Assembly (NCBI GenBank): GCA_046732855.1
Contig: JBKPNX010000229.1
Coordinates: 1-22,078 of the forward strand
DNA length: 22,078 bases
DNA from: JBKPNX01 sp046732855
GTDB lineage: Bacteria > Pseudomonadota > Alphaproteobacteria > Geminicoccales > Geminicoccaceae
Direction of reading: 5' to 3'
Shown: one piece after another, positions 1 through 6,099 of the stretch
How the letters are laid out: every line of letters begins with the position of its first letter
Position numbering within the stretch: the first letter of the stretch is position 1
Translations under genes and position numbers: made by a program
The notes under the pieces: model-generated
What the model saw: only the letters and a program-made list of their open reading frames with translations
Databases searched by the model: none
Told to the model about the DNA's origin: nothing

Positions 1-24
1 GTCATACATGAATCGAGATTCTCA

Positions 25-279
25 AGGTCTCCCCCGTGTGTGAACCCCTTTCTCCCTGCGCGCCCAAGCAATCGGAATCTACGCCATGATGTCAAGATGA
101 AAATTATTCCCGCCCCAAGCCAGAAATGTCCCGTCTCGTCAAGATTGCCCCTCCGCACGACCAATCGTGCCGCAGATGATCCGAGCTGACCGACACCCAG
201 ACGGTTCACGAGTAGTGAGATTGTTCTCTGTAGACGTGAGGCAGTTTAACAAGCATTTGCGATTAAATACGCATCATAG
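25..279. repeat. Diverged long direct repeat, copy 1
   Basis: Non-coding block that aligns along its length with 2374-2623. Shared islands include GGTCTCCCCCGTGTG at the left, ATGATGTCAAGAT with AAAATTATTCCC, then ACGGTTCACGAGTA followed by GTTCTCTGTA, and a right end with ATACG and ATCATAG. The match seems to continue left of 25, so the unit probably runs out of the window. Islands are nearly identical while the sequence between them has drifted, which looks more like retained regulatory DNA than recent duplication. Copy 2 lies upstream of the minus-strand cytochrome gene, so copy 1 may lie upstream of a related gene left of the window. That last point is inference. Confidence 0.75.
67..95 (-). 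promoter_or_regulatory. Possible promoter in repeat copy 1
   Basis: On the minus strand a perfect TTGACA (95 to 90) is followed after 16-17 bases by GATTGC/ATTGCT, a poor -10 element. The same arrangement occurs in repeat copy 2, which is the main reason to note it. It would read leftward out of the window. Confidence 0.25.
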
Positions 280-470
280 GACTGATCTGTTGGAGGTCCG
301 CGCTCGCCAGATCTGAGAAGGGCAGCCGGCGATCCCGCTCACCCGGTGGTGGGCAGCCTGGCTTGGCTGATCATGGCTCGCTGCAGTCCAGAAATTATGG
401 CCGGCCCGGTGGCAGGGGGGTAAGACATGGAGCGTGGCGGTGCCTCGAGGCCTTTCGTCGAGCAGACGCC

Positions 471-504
471 AAAAGAAACCCCGGCGTCGACCACAGCACC
501 GGGG
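471..504 (-). terminator. Rho-independent terminator after the cytochrome gene
   Basis: Read on the minus strand, CCCCGG and CCGGGG form a 6-bp GC stem around a 14-base loop, followed directly by TTTCTTTT. It lies about 100 bases beyond the stop codon of the di-haem cytochrome gene and on the correct strand to end its transcript. The rest of 280-603 shows no credible gene. Confidence 0.55.
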
Positions 505-603
505 ACCGCGAGGCGCGGCCGATGGGGCGAAACGTGCCGTGCCACGCTCCGCCCGCCGGTCGATCATGCCCGCGCCCTCCGGCCACGCCGTGATCACGCA
601 GGA

Positions 604-1989
604 TCAGTTGGCAGCCACCGTCTTGTTCTCGACCGCGATCAAGGACGGGATGCGCCTGAGGATGCCCTGCGCTTCACCCAGCGCCTCGGTACGCCTGGCC
701 GCCTCGGCGACCAACTTGGCGGCGTCCTCGAATGCGGCAACGGCATCAGGTGCCAGGTCGGATGCCTTCAGCACCTCGATGCCGTCCCGAATGTCGGCAG
801 CGACGGCCGGCAGCTGCTCCGAATTGCGCTCTCGCCTGGCTTCGACCACGCCGGCCAACGCGCTGCGCGCGTTCTCGCTCGCATTCAGCGCCCGGAGAAA
901 AGCGGCGATATCAGCGATAGCCGCATCGTCGAGTTTGAACGCGCCACGCTCGCCGTTACCCTCTGCCTCGGCGAATGTGGCCGTGGTGTAGAACCTGATC
1001 GAGTCCTCGAGCGTAGCGGCGGCGTTGTTGTGGAAGAATGGCGCCGTGTCAGCGGCTTCGATCAGCGTTGGAGTGTTTATGGTCCCATTGCCAAACCCGG
1101 GCACGCCATCCTGGTGATCCTGGCCGAAACCGCCGTCAGGAGGGCCACTGCCGAGCAGCCTCGCGCCCGTATCGAAATTGTCGTTGAAGCCCTCGTCCGG
1201 ATTGTCAGGGTCCACGGCATTCGCACCCGCATTGGCGTGGCATGCCGTGCAGGCGCGGTTTACGCCGACGCCCTCGAACAGATCCTTGCCGCGCTGGGCG
1301 GCGTCATCGACAAACGTCAGGGCCGCGAGATCGATCTCCTTTTGTCGTCCAAGCGAGCGTTGGAAAGCTTCGAGCGCGTCGAGCTCAGCCTTGGTCGGCA
1401 GGCGGAAATCCTTGCCCTCCACGCGCTTCAAGCTTTTGGTGAAATGCTGGACGACCGCGCCGACCGCAAACTGGCGCAGCGAGCCGTCGCCGGGCGAGCC
1501 GTCCGCCGACCAGCCCAAGGCAGCCGCGGGCAGGGTTCCGTCAGGGAAGACCTGATCCGAATCCTTATCGTCATCCGCGGCCATCGAGGTGGGCAAGCCC
1601 AGTGTGTGCGGCACGCCGCGCAGCACGCCAGGGCGGTCGAAGCCGTCCACATTCTCGGTTATCAAGGCGTGCTGCCGCAGGGCTTTGCTGTCCTCCAGTT
1701 TGGCCAGATCGGGGTTGGTCTCAGCCACGAACAGCGGGTCGCTCTTGGGCAGCTTGGCGATGAACGCCGGGTCGAGCGTGAAGTTGTTGGTGGCCGGGTG
1801 ACAGGTGGCGCAGGTGCGGCCGTTGCCCCCGAACGTCTCGTTGTTGAACAATTGGCGGCCCCGCTCGATCAGCTGTGCCTTGCTCGGAGCGGGTTTGTCG
1901 GCCGCCTCGACCACGCTTGAGAGCAAGGCGGCGAGTGCCGCCGATAGCACAATCGCAAGGACATAGTTCGAATTACGGACGAACTTCAT
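604..1989 (-). CDS. Secreted di-haem cytochrome c, cytochrome c peroxidase/MauG superfamily
   Basis: 461-residue precursor. Residues 1-30 form a Sec signal peptide (MKFVR, hydrophobic core, VEAA before DKP), so the protein should be periplasmic. Two c-type haem sites are visible: CATCH at 60-64 and CTACH at 247-251, the two-domain plan of bacterial cytochrome c peroxidases and MauG-like proteins. The segment APFFHNNAAATLED near residue 335 is typical of the second domain of these proteins. The last ~90 residues are Ala/Glu-rich and probably helical, an extension beyond the usual core. The start at 1989 is chosen because AGGGAGG lies 7 bases upstream and the signal peptide begins there; the longer in-frame start at 2043 would put 18 polar residues before it. 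Peroxidase activity versus another di-haem oxidation cannot be told from sequence. The gene appears monocistronic with a long 5' leader. Confidence 0.88.
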   Translation of the reverse strand: MKFVRNSNYVLAIVLSAALAALLSSVVEAADKPAPSKAQLIERGRQLFNNETFGGNGRTCATCHPATNNFTLDPAFIAKLPKSDPLFVAETNPDLAKLEDSKALRQHALITENVDGFDRPGVLRGVPHTLGLPTSMAADDDKDSDQVFPDGTLPAAALGWSADGSPGDGSLRQFAVGAVVQHFTKSLKRVEGKDFRLPTKAELDALEAFQRSLGRQKEIDLAALTFVDDAAQRGKDLFEGVGVNRACTACHANAGANAVDPDNPDEGFNDNFDTGARLLGSGPPDGGFGQDHQDGVPGFGNGTINTPTLIEAADTAPFFHNNAAATLEDSIRFYTTATFAEAEGNGERGAFKLDDAAIADIAAFLRALNASENARSALAGVVEARRERNSEQLPAVAADIRDGIEVLKASDLAPDAVAAFEDAAKLVAEAARRTEALGEAQGILRRIPSLIAVENKTVAAN

Positions 1990-2134
1990 GGTTGCCTCCC
2001 TGATACCGAGGGCGCAGACCAGCTCCCGAAAGAGCGAACTCACCCATCGGCTCGCGCTGGCGCGCGCTCGAGCGGCGGCGCCGGTTAGATCGACAGTTTG
2101 GGTGTGGGCCTAGAGCCTGGCCGTCCTGGAGCTC

Positions 2135-2236
2135 CTAACGCATTGCGCGTCTCGAGCGCCCCTTCACAGGACTCGGAGAGCACCAGACACCAGCCGATAA
2201 TAACCCCGCCGTACTTCGATCCTGGCCGAGCTGCAT
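2135..2236 (-). CDS. Possible 33-residue leader ORF upstream of the cytochrome gene
   Basis: ATG at 2236 is preceded by AAGGGAGGTAACG, among the best Shine-Dalgarno sequences in the window. The 33-codon frame begins MQLGQDRSTAGLLSAGVWCS, continues with PSPVKG and ends in a basic tail SRRAMR before TAG. It has no signal peptide and I recognise no family. A stable 7-bp stem ends 7 bases before the ribosome binding site. The ORF lies about 145 bases upstream of the cytochrome start and on the same strand, so it could be a regulatory leader peptide or a small protein. It may also be chance; only the strength of the ribosome binding site and the position argue for it. Confidence 0.35.
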   Translation of the reverse strand: MQLGQDRSTAGLLSAGVWCSPSPVKGRSRRAMR

Positions 2237-2256
2237 CGTTACCTCCCTTGAACGCC

Positions 2257-2276
2257 CGGCTCCCCCAGAGGAGCCG
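2257..2276 (-). other. Stem-loop just upstream of the leader ORF ribosome binding site
   Basis: CGGCTCC and GGAGCCG form a perfect 7-bp stem around a 6-base loop. No T-run follows on either strand, so it is not an ordinary terminator. On the minus strand it ends 7 bases before AAGGGAGG, so it could affect translation of the short ORF. I match it to no known riboswitch class. Confidence 0.45.
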
Positions 2277-2373
2277 CCTGCCTAGCCACCGATGGCGCTC
2301 TGATCGAACGGCGGCGCGAAGAGGTCGAGGGTTCAGTTCCGGCGCTGGAGCTGTCGTTCGCTTCGAGGTTTCG

Positions 2374-2623
2374 AGGTCTCCCCCGTGTGAACCCTCCTCC
2401 CTGCACGCCGGGACAATCGAAACATAGGCTATGATGTCAAGATCAAAATTATTCCCCTGCCACGGCCAAAGAACTCCGTCCCGGCCAAATCGTGCCTGGA
2501 GACCCCCAAATGGTACCGTAGATAATTCTGGCTTACTAACGCCAATACGGTTCACGAGTAATGACAAAGTTCTCTGTATGCGTGGGGCAATTTGGGCGAA
2601 TTTGAGGATAATACGTATCATAG
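2374..2623. repeat. Diverged long direct repeat, copy 2
   Basis: Partner of 25-279 in the same orientation. Best-conserved stretches are the left GGTCTCCCCCGTGTG, ATGATGTCAAGAT, AAAATTATTCCC, ACGGTTCACGAGTA and GTTCTCTGTA. It is 140 bases upstream of the leader ORF and about 385 bases upstream of the cytochrome start, so it most likely contains that transcript's promoter and regulator sites. No reading frame is conserved between the copies. The stretch from 2624 to about 2825 shows nothing recognisable. Confidence 0.75.
2412..2440 (-). promoter_or_regulatory. Possible promoter of the cytochrome transcript
   Basis: On the minus strand TTGACA (2440 to 2435) is followed after 16-17 bases by GATTGT/ATTGTC. 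The -35 box is perfect and the -10 poor, which would fit an activator-dependent promoter. Both elements are kept in repeat copy 1. If used, the leader would be about 415 bases and include the stem-loop and short ORF. Confidence 0.3.
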
Positions 2624-2825
2624 TGATAGCGTTCGCGGTAGACGCACGCCGCATCAGGGGCAGGAGGTCCTTAGGTTGTGGAAAGCCCCTGACGCACGGG
2701 GTGCGCTCGGGGCCTACGAAGGCGGGCGGACTGCGCTGGAAAGCACCGATTTACTGATCGTCGTCGCGTGGTTCCAGGACCATCGACACCCCGAACAGAT
2801 GCGTCCGCGGTGCGGGTCTGGTCAC

Positions 2826-3270
2826 GGCGTAGCTGACGAGCCCACGCTTTTCCTGAACAACGCTGGCGGTATTCCTCCGCCCGGAGGAAATTCGAGAGAA
2901 GGCACGAACTCGGTCACCACCGGCCGACGCTAGCGCCCCGACGACTGCACCGCCTTCTTCGCCACGCGCCGCCTGGGCGTGGGCCTCGTCGTGAGAGAGA
3001 TCACCGAGCGGTACTGGATGCCGACGTCCGGCCCGTGGCAGTTGAGCTGGCTCGGGTCGTGATTGGCAAGCACCCATCGAGCAGCTTGGCTCACCAGTGC
3101 CGGGCCGTACTCGACCTGGACGATGTCGGCATGAGGCTCGGCCGGTGCACACCTGCTGGTCGGACGGATCGGCGACCGTGCCGCCGGCATGTTCGACCGC
3201 GGCATCGATCACGCCGGCACCTGCCGGAACGCGACCTTCACGCCCAAAAACACTCCGTCCCCAGCGTCGC
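2826..3270 (-). pseudogene. msrA: Peptide methionine sulfoxide reductase A remnant, multiply frameshifted
   Basis: The whole length of an MsrA can be followed on the minus strand, but only by switching frames. In order: ATLGTECFWA (3270-3241, with the catalytic-Cys motif CFW), GVKVAFRQVP (to about 3215), GVIDAAVEHAGGTVADP and VCTG (3215-3141), HADIVQVEYGPALVS and NHDPSQLN..GPDVGIQYRSVI (about 3135-2999), HDEAHAQAA (2993-2967), VTEFVPSLEF, LRAEEYRQR, then EKRGLVSYA (2852-2826). These match MsrA landmarks such as GCFWG, VQVEYDP, HDPTQLNRQGPDxGTQYRSVI, HDEA and EKRGL. Several breaks are one-base losses in G runs, for example TGGGC where TGGGGC is expected. Substitutions elsewhere show real decay rather than read errors alone. 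No functional enzyme can be made from it. Confidence 0.85.
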
Positions 3271-3448
3271 CCGCGCCGTCCTGCCCTCCCGTCAACGCCG
3301 GGCCGGGCGCGTGCCCAGCACATCGGTCGGAGGCCCGCGACTTGCCCTGCCGATCCCTGCGTCGGTCAGACCAACCTAGTGGCGCCCTGCGCTCGAGTTG
3401 TGTCTTAACCACGCTCAACTAAAGCGTAAGTTACTGATAAGGACAACT

Positions 3449-3477
3449 TTGATTCATCCTGTAAAATCTGTTAAGAT
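3449..3477 (+). promoter_or_regulatory. Promoter of the small secreted protein gene
   Basis: TTGATT (3449-3454) and TAAGAT (3472-3477) are separated by exactly 17 bases, giving good -35 and -10 boxes in an AT-rich island (about 3420-3480) that stands out from its surroundings. Transcription would start near 3484, about 30 bases before the ATG. Confidence 0.65.
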
Positions 3478-3513
3478 GTGACCACGTGGGCATCCAGGGA
3501 TCAGGAGACATCG

Positions 3514-3897
3514 ATGAGCCATCTGGCGACGGCCGCCGCGGTACTGGGCCTCGTCCTGGCGCTGGCGCCGACCGGCCCGGTCGGGGCAGCAGAGGAGAAT
3601 GCACCTTCGCGCCTCCTGACCCCCGGAAGCCCCGGCCTGGCGGACCAGCCCAGCGCGGCGCCGGTGATCCTGCGCGGCTCGGCGGTCGGTCCCCGGCGGG
3701 CGCCGGAGGTGAGTGCTGGCATGGCGCAATGGCAAATTGCCGGCGGGCGGCGCCTGTGGGTGCTCGATCCGGTGAACCAGGAGGTGACTGGCTGCGCGGT
3801 GTTCAACACGCCAGATGTCGGGGTGCAGGAAATCCAGTGCGTGTCCGAGTCCACGAGCGGCTACGCGCGGACGTTCGGCCCAGCCTTCCAGCCGTGA
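3514..3897 (+). CDS. Small secreted protein of unknown function
   Basis: 127 residues. An N-terminal signal peptide (MSHLATAAAVLGLVLALAP, ending near VGAAEE) indicates export. The mature part of about 100 residues is Pro/Gly/Ala-rich at first, then has a more ordered C-terminal half with MAQWQIAGGRRLWVLD and two cysteines (GCAVFN and IQCVS) 16 residues apart that could form a disulfide in the periplasm. I recognise no family. The start at 3514 is chosen for AGGAGA 6-7 bases upstream and for the signal peptide; the in-frame start at 3478 would lie inside the promoter. It is a single gene with its own promoter and a GC-rich hairpin 40 bases after the stop. Confidence 0.72.
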   Translation: MSHLATAAAVLGLVLALAPTGPVGAAEENAPSRLLTPGSPGLADQPSAAPVILRGSAVGPRRAPEVSAGMAQWQIAGGRRLWVLDPVNQEVTGCAVFNTPDVGVQEIQCVSESTSGYARTFGPAFQP

Positions 3898-3937
3898 TGC
3901 GGCCGCGGGCCGGGCCCTCGAGGCTCGGGCGGCGGCG

Positions 3938-3957
3938 CCGTGCCCGGGCAGGCACGG
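3938..3957 (+). terminator. GC-rich hairpin after the secreted-protein gene
   Basis: CCGTGCC and GGCACGG form a perfect 7-bp stem around a 6-base loop, 40 bases after the stop codon. No T-run follows, so termination is uncertain. The remainder of 3898-4196 is very GC-rich and shows no gene I can support. Confidence 0.35.
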
Positions 3958-4196
3958 GCCCGTGCGTCAGCTTCGTAGCCCGAAGCGCGGTCAGCGCCTG
4001 GGGACGGTGGAATATCGGCGCGAGCGCGCTCGACTCGCACGTACGAGGGGCGTGAGCTCGCGTCGGCGCGAAGCACTGAAGACCCCTCTGCGGCCGGAAC
4101 GCGTCCAACCGGTCGTGCTGCGGGTCGCCGCTCTCGCCCCTCGTCGCGGGCAGGCGCTTTGGCACCCGCCGGACCGGCGCCGCAGCCCGAGCGATC

Positions 4197-5012
4197 CTAC
4201 GGTGTCGCTCCGGCACGCGCCCGCTTGGCCGATGGGACGGCGACCAAAGAGACCTCGGCCGGTTTGAACTCCGGCCGGGGCGGCTCGTGCAGCAGGCGCG
4301 CGGCAGGCCGTTCGATCACGGCCCCTTGCAGAGCTGCCGTGGGCCTCGGCATCCTGGCGGCCATCTCCGCAGCTTCCCCGGAGTTCGCCAGCACCGGTCC
4401 AAGCAGCGCGATTTCGACGGCTGGCGCCGCACCGGCTCCGCCGAAGGCCGGATCGCTCGCGCCGCGCTCGCGACCCGCCGCGGCCGAGACCGGTGGAGCC
4501 GCGCCGACCTCAACCCCGGCCATGACCGCTTCTCCGGAGCGCACCTCGTCCGCCGGCGGCGACCGCCGCGACGGAAGCGTGGCCAGCGTCGCGACGATGC
4601 CGGCTGCAAGCAACGCAACCGCCACCCCGCCGAGCCACGGCGCGCGCGCCGACAAGACTGCGTTCAGGAGTTTCGCCGCGCTTCGCTCCCTCTCACCCGG
4701 ATGCGTCACGACGCTCGGCGGATGCTGCCAAGCCCATTCCATCGAGCATTCGGCGAGCGACGCCTGCAGCCTGGCAAAACCGGGACGTCCCCGGCGGGGG
4801 CGTCCGGCGGTGATCTCGGCTTCTGGCGGGGGCGCGGTTTCTGGTTGAATGCGCTCGTGCGCAGCCGACCGATTGGGTTCATCCCGCTCGTGAGTTTGCG
4901 TTGCGTTCGCGGGGACGCGGGCATTGCGCCGCAGGGCGAAAGCACCGGATGACTGCGGACCCCCGGCCGGCGATGGCGAGCGGTCGCTGCCGAGCGGGCG
5001 GCGTTGAGGCAT
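4197..5012 (-). CDS. Hypothetical single-pass membrane protein
   Basis: 271 residues. Residues 1-80 are low-complexity, rich in Pro, Ala, Arg and Ser. A more conserved-looking stretch follows (FARLQASLAECSMEWAWQHP), then one membrane helix near residues 130-152 (LGGVAVALLAAGIVATLATL), then an Ala/Pro/Gly-rich tail of about 120 residues. A cytoplasmic N-terminus and outer-face tail are suggested by Arg-rich sequence before the helix. The ATG at 5012 is chosen because GGAGGAG lies 6 bases upstream; the ATG at 5042 has no ribosome binding site. No enzyme motif or known family is recognised. It lies downstream of prmA on the same strand with a 169-base gap, so it may have its own promoter. Confidence 0.6.
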   Translation of the reverse strand: MPQRRPLGSDRSPSPAGGPQSSGAFALRRNARVPANATQTHERDEPNRSAAHERIQPETAPPPEAEITAGRPRRGRPGFARLQASLAECSMEWAWQHPPSVVTHPGERERSAAKLLNAVLSARAPWLGGVAVALLAAGIVATLATLPSRRSPPADEVRSGEAVMAGVEVGAAPPVSAAAGRERGASDPAFGGAGAAPAVEIALLGPVLANSGEAAEMAARMPRPTAALQGAVIERPAARLLHEPPRPEFKPAEVSLVAVPSAKRARAGATP

Positions 5013-5181
5013 TGCCGGCTCCTCCGGAGGGGGACGGAGCATTTTATCTCATTACGCAAAAAGTCCTAAGGAATAATCAACCTACTGTACAGCAAGGCAA
5101 CTGTAACGATTTGTAGCTCCTTGCTGCAGATCGACCAGGATACGGCCGCGAAGCGCGGCGACGAGCACCGGCTGCGCGCCG

Positions 5182-6072
5182 TCAGCGGGGCGCGGCGAGC
5201 ACGAGCGTGCTCCAGGTTTCGAGCTCGATGCGGCGACGCAGGCGCAGACCCGCAGCGCGATGGGCGTCGATCACGGCCGCAGCCTGAAGGTCGAGCAGGC
5301 CCGAAAGGATCGCGCTGGCGCCCGGCGCGAGATGGCGGGCGAGGTGGCGCGCCATCGCGCACAGCGGATCGGCCAGGATGTTGGCGAGGATCAGGTCGTA
5401 GGGGCCGCCGGCGCGCACGGCGGAGCTGCGATAGCCGTCGCTCCGGCGCGCGCGGACGCGCTCGGCGACGCCGTTGTCGCGGGCGTTGTCCCGGGCCACC
5501 GCGACCGCCTGCGGATCGTTGTCGACGGCGAGGACCCGCGCCGGCCAGCACTTCGCGGCGGCAATCGCGAGGATGCCAGAACCGCAGCCCATGTCCAGGA
5601 CGCGGCCGAAGCGGCGGCGGCGCGCCAGCTCATCCAGCGCCAGCAGGCAGCCTCGCGTCGACGCGTGCTCGCCGGAACCGAACGCCAGTCCGGCGTCGAG
5701 ACGGATCGGCACCGCGCCCGCGGGCGGCGCCTCGCGCACGTGACTGCCGTGCACCCAGAATCGGCCGATCCGATGCGGCGTAAAGCTGGCGGCGACGCGC
5801 GCCAGCCAGTTGGCGGTGGCGAGCGGCGCGATCGTGAGGTCGATGCGCCCGAGGCCGGAGCGCTCGGCGAGCGGCGCCAACCGGCCGGCGAGCGCCTGCT
5901 TGTCCGGCTCACCGCAGTGAATCAACTCGACCCACCAGCCATCTCCGCGGCCTTGCCCCGGCTCCTCGAACGCCGAGACGCTGAGCGCGGCGTCCTCGAG
6001 CTCGGCCAGGAACAGCTCGACCGCAGCGCTCGGAACGACGAAGCGGCTCTGCCACAGCGGCCTTGCGGTCAT
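5182..6072 (-). CDS. prmA: Ribosomal protein L11 methyltransferase
   Basis: 296 residues, the usual length. PrmA uses S-adenosylmethionine to trimethylate ribosomal protein L11 in the cytoplasm. The N-terminal substrate-binding domain is followed by the family segment IGRFWVHGSH (102-111), LDAGLAFGSGEHASTR (125-140), the SAM-binding loop VLDMGCGSG (158-166), the acidic end of the next strand (AVDNDP) and ANILADPL (230-237), which corresponds to the catalytic NxL motif. It follows uvrD by 27 bases on the same strand, so the two are probably co-transcribed, a pairing common in alphaproteobacteria. There is no clear ribosome binding site before this ATG. A GCCGCG/CGCGGC hairpin at 5145-5159 lies after the stop but lacks a T-run. 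Confidence 0.95.
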   Translation of the reverse strand: MTARPLWQSRFVVPSAAVELFLAELEDAALSVSAFEEPGQGRGDGWWVELIHCGEPDKQALAGRLAPLAERSGLGRIDLTIAPLATANWLARVAASFTPHRIGRFWVHGSHVREAPPAGAVPIRLDAGLAFGSGEHASTRGCLLALDELARRRRFGRVLDMGCGSGILAIAAAKCWPARVLAVDNDPQAVAVARDNARDNGVAERVRARRSDGYRSSAVRAGGPYDLILANILADPLCAMARHLARHLAPGASAILSGLLDLQAAAVIDAHRAAGLRLRRRIELETWSTLVLAAPR

Positions 6073-6099
6073 GACGGCACGAGGGTCAAGACGGGCTAA

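Noticed and set aside
427..1920. Plus-strand 497-codon open frame opposite the cytochrome gene
   Set aside because: It is the antisense of a gene with signal peptide and two CxxCH sites. It lacks a ribosome binding site and family motifs; high GC alone keeps it open.
2085..2654. 189-codon minus-strand ORF upstream of the cytochrome gene
   Set aside because: It runs through the duplicated block, whose other copy does not keep the frame, and has no ribosome binding site or recognisable motif.
2930..3205. 91-codon minus ORF as a separate small gene
   Set aside because: It is the middle fragment of the msrA remnant, with the rest of the protein continuing in other frames on both sides.
5145..5159. 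GCCGCG/CGCGGC hairpin after prmA as a terminator
   Set aside because: No T-run follows on the minus strand and such short GC stems are common here; it is only mentioned with prmA.
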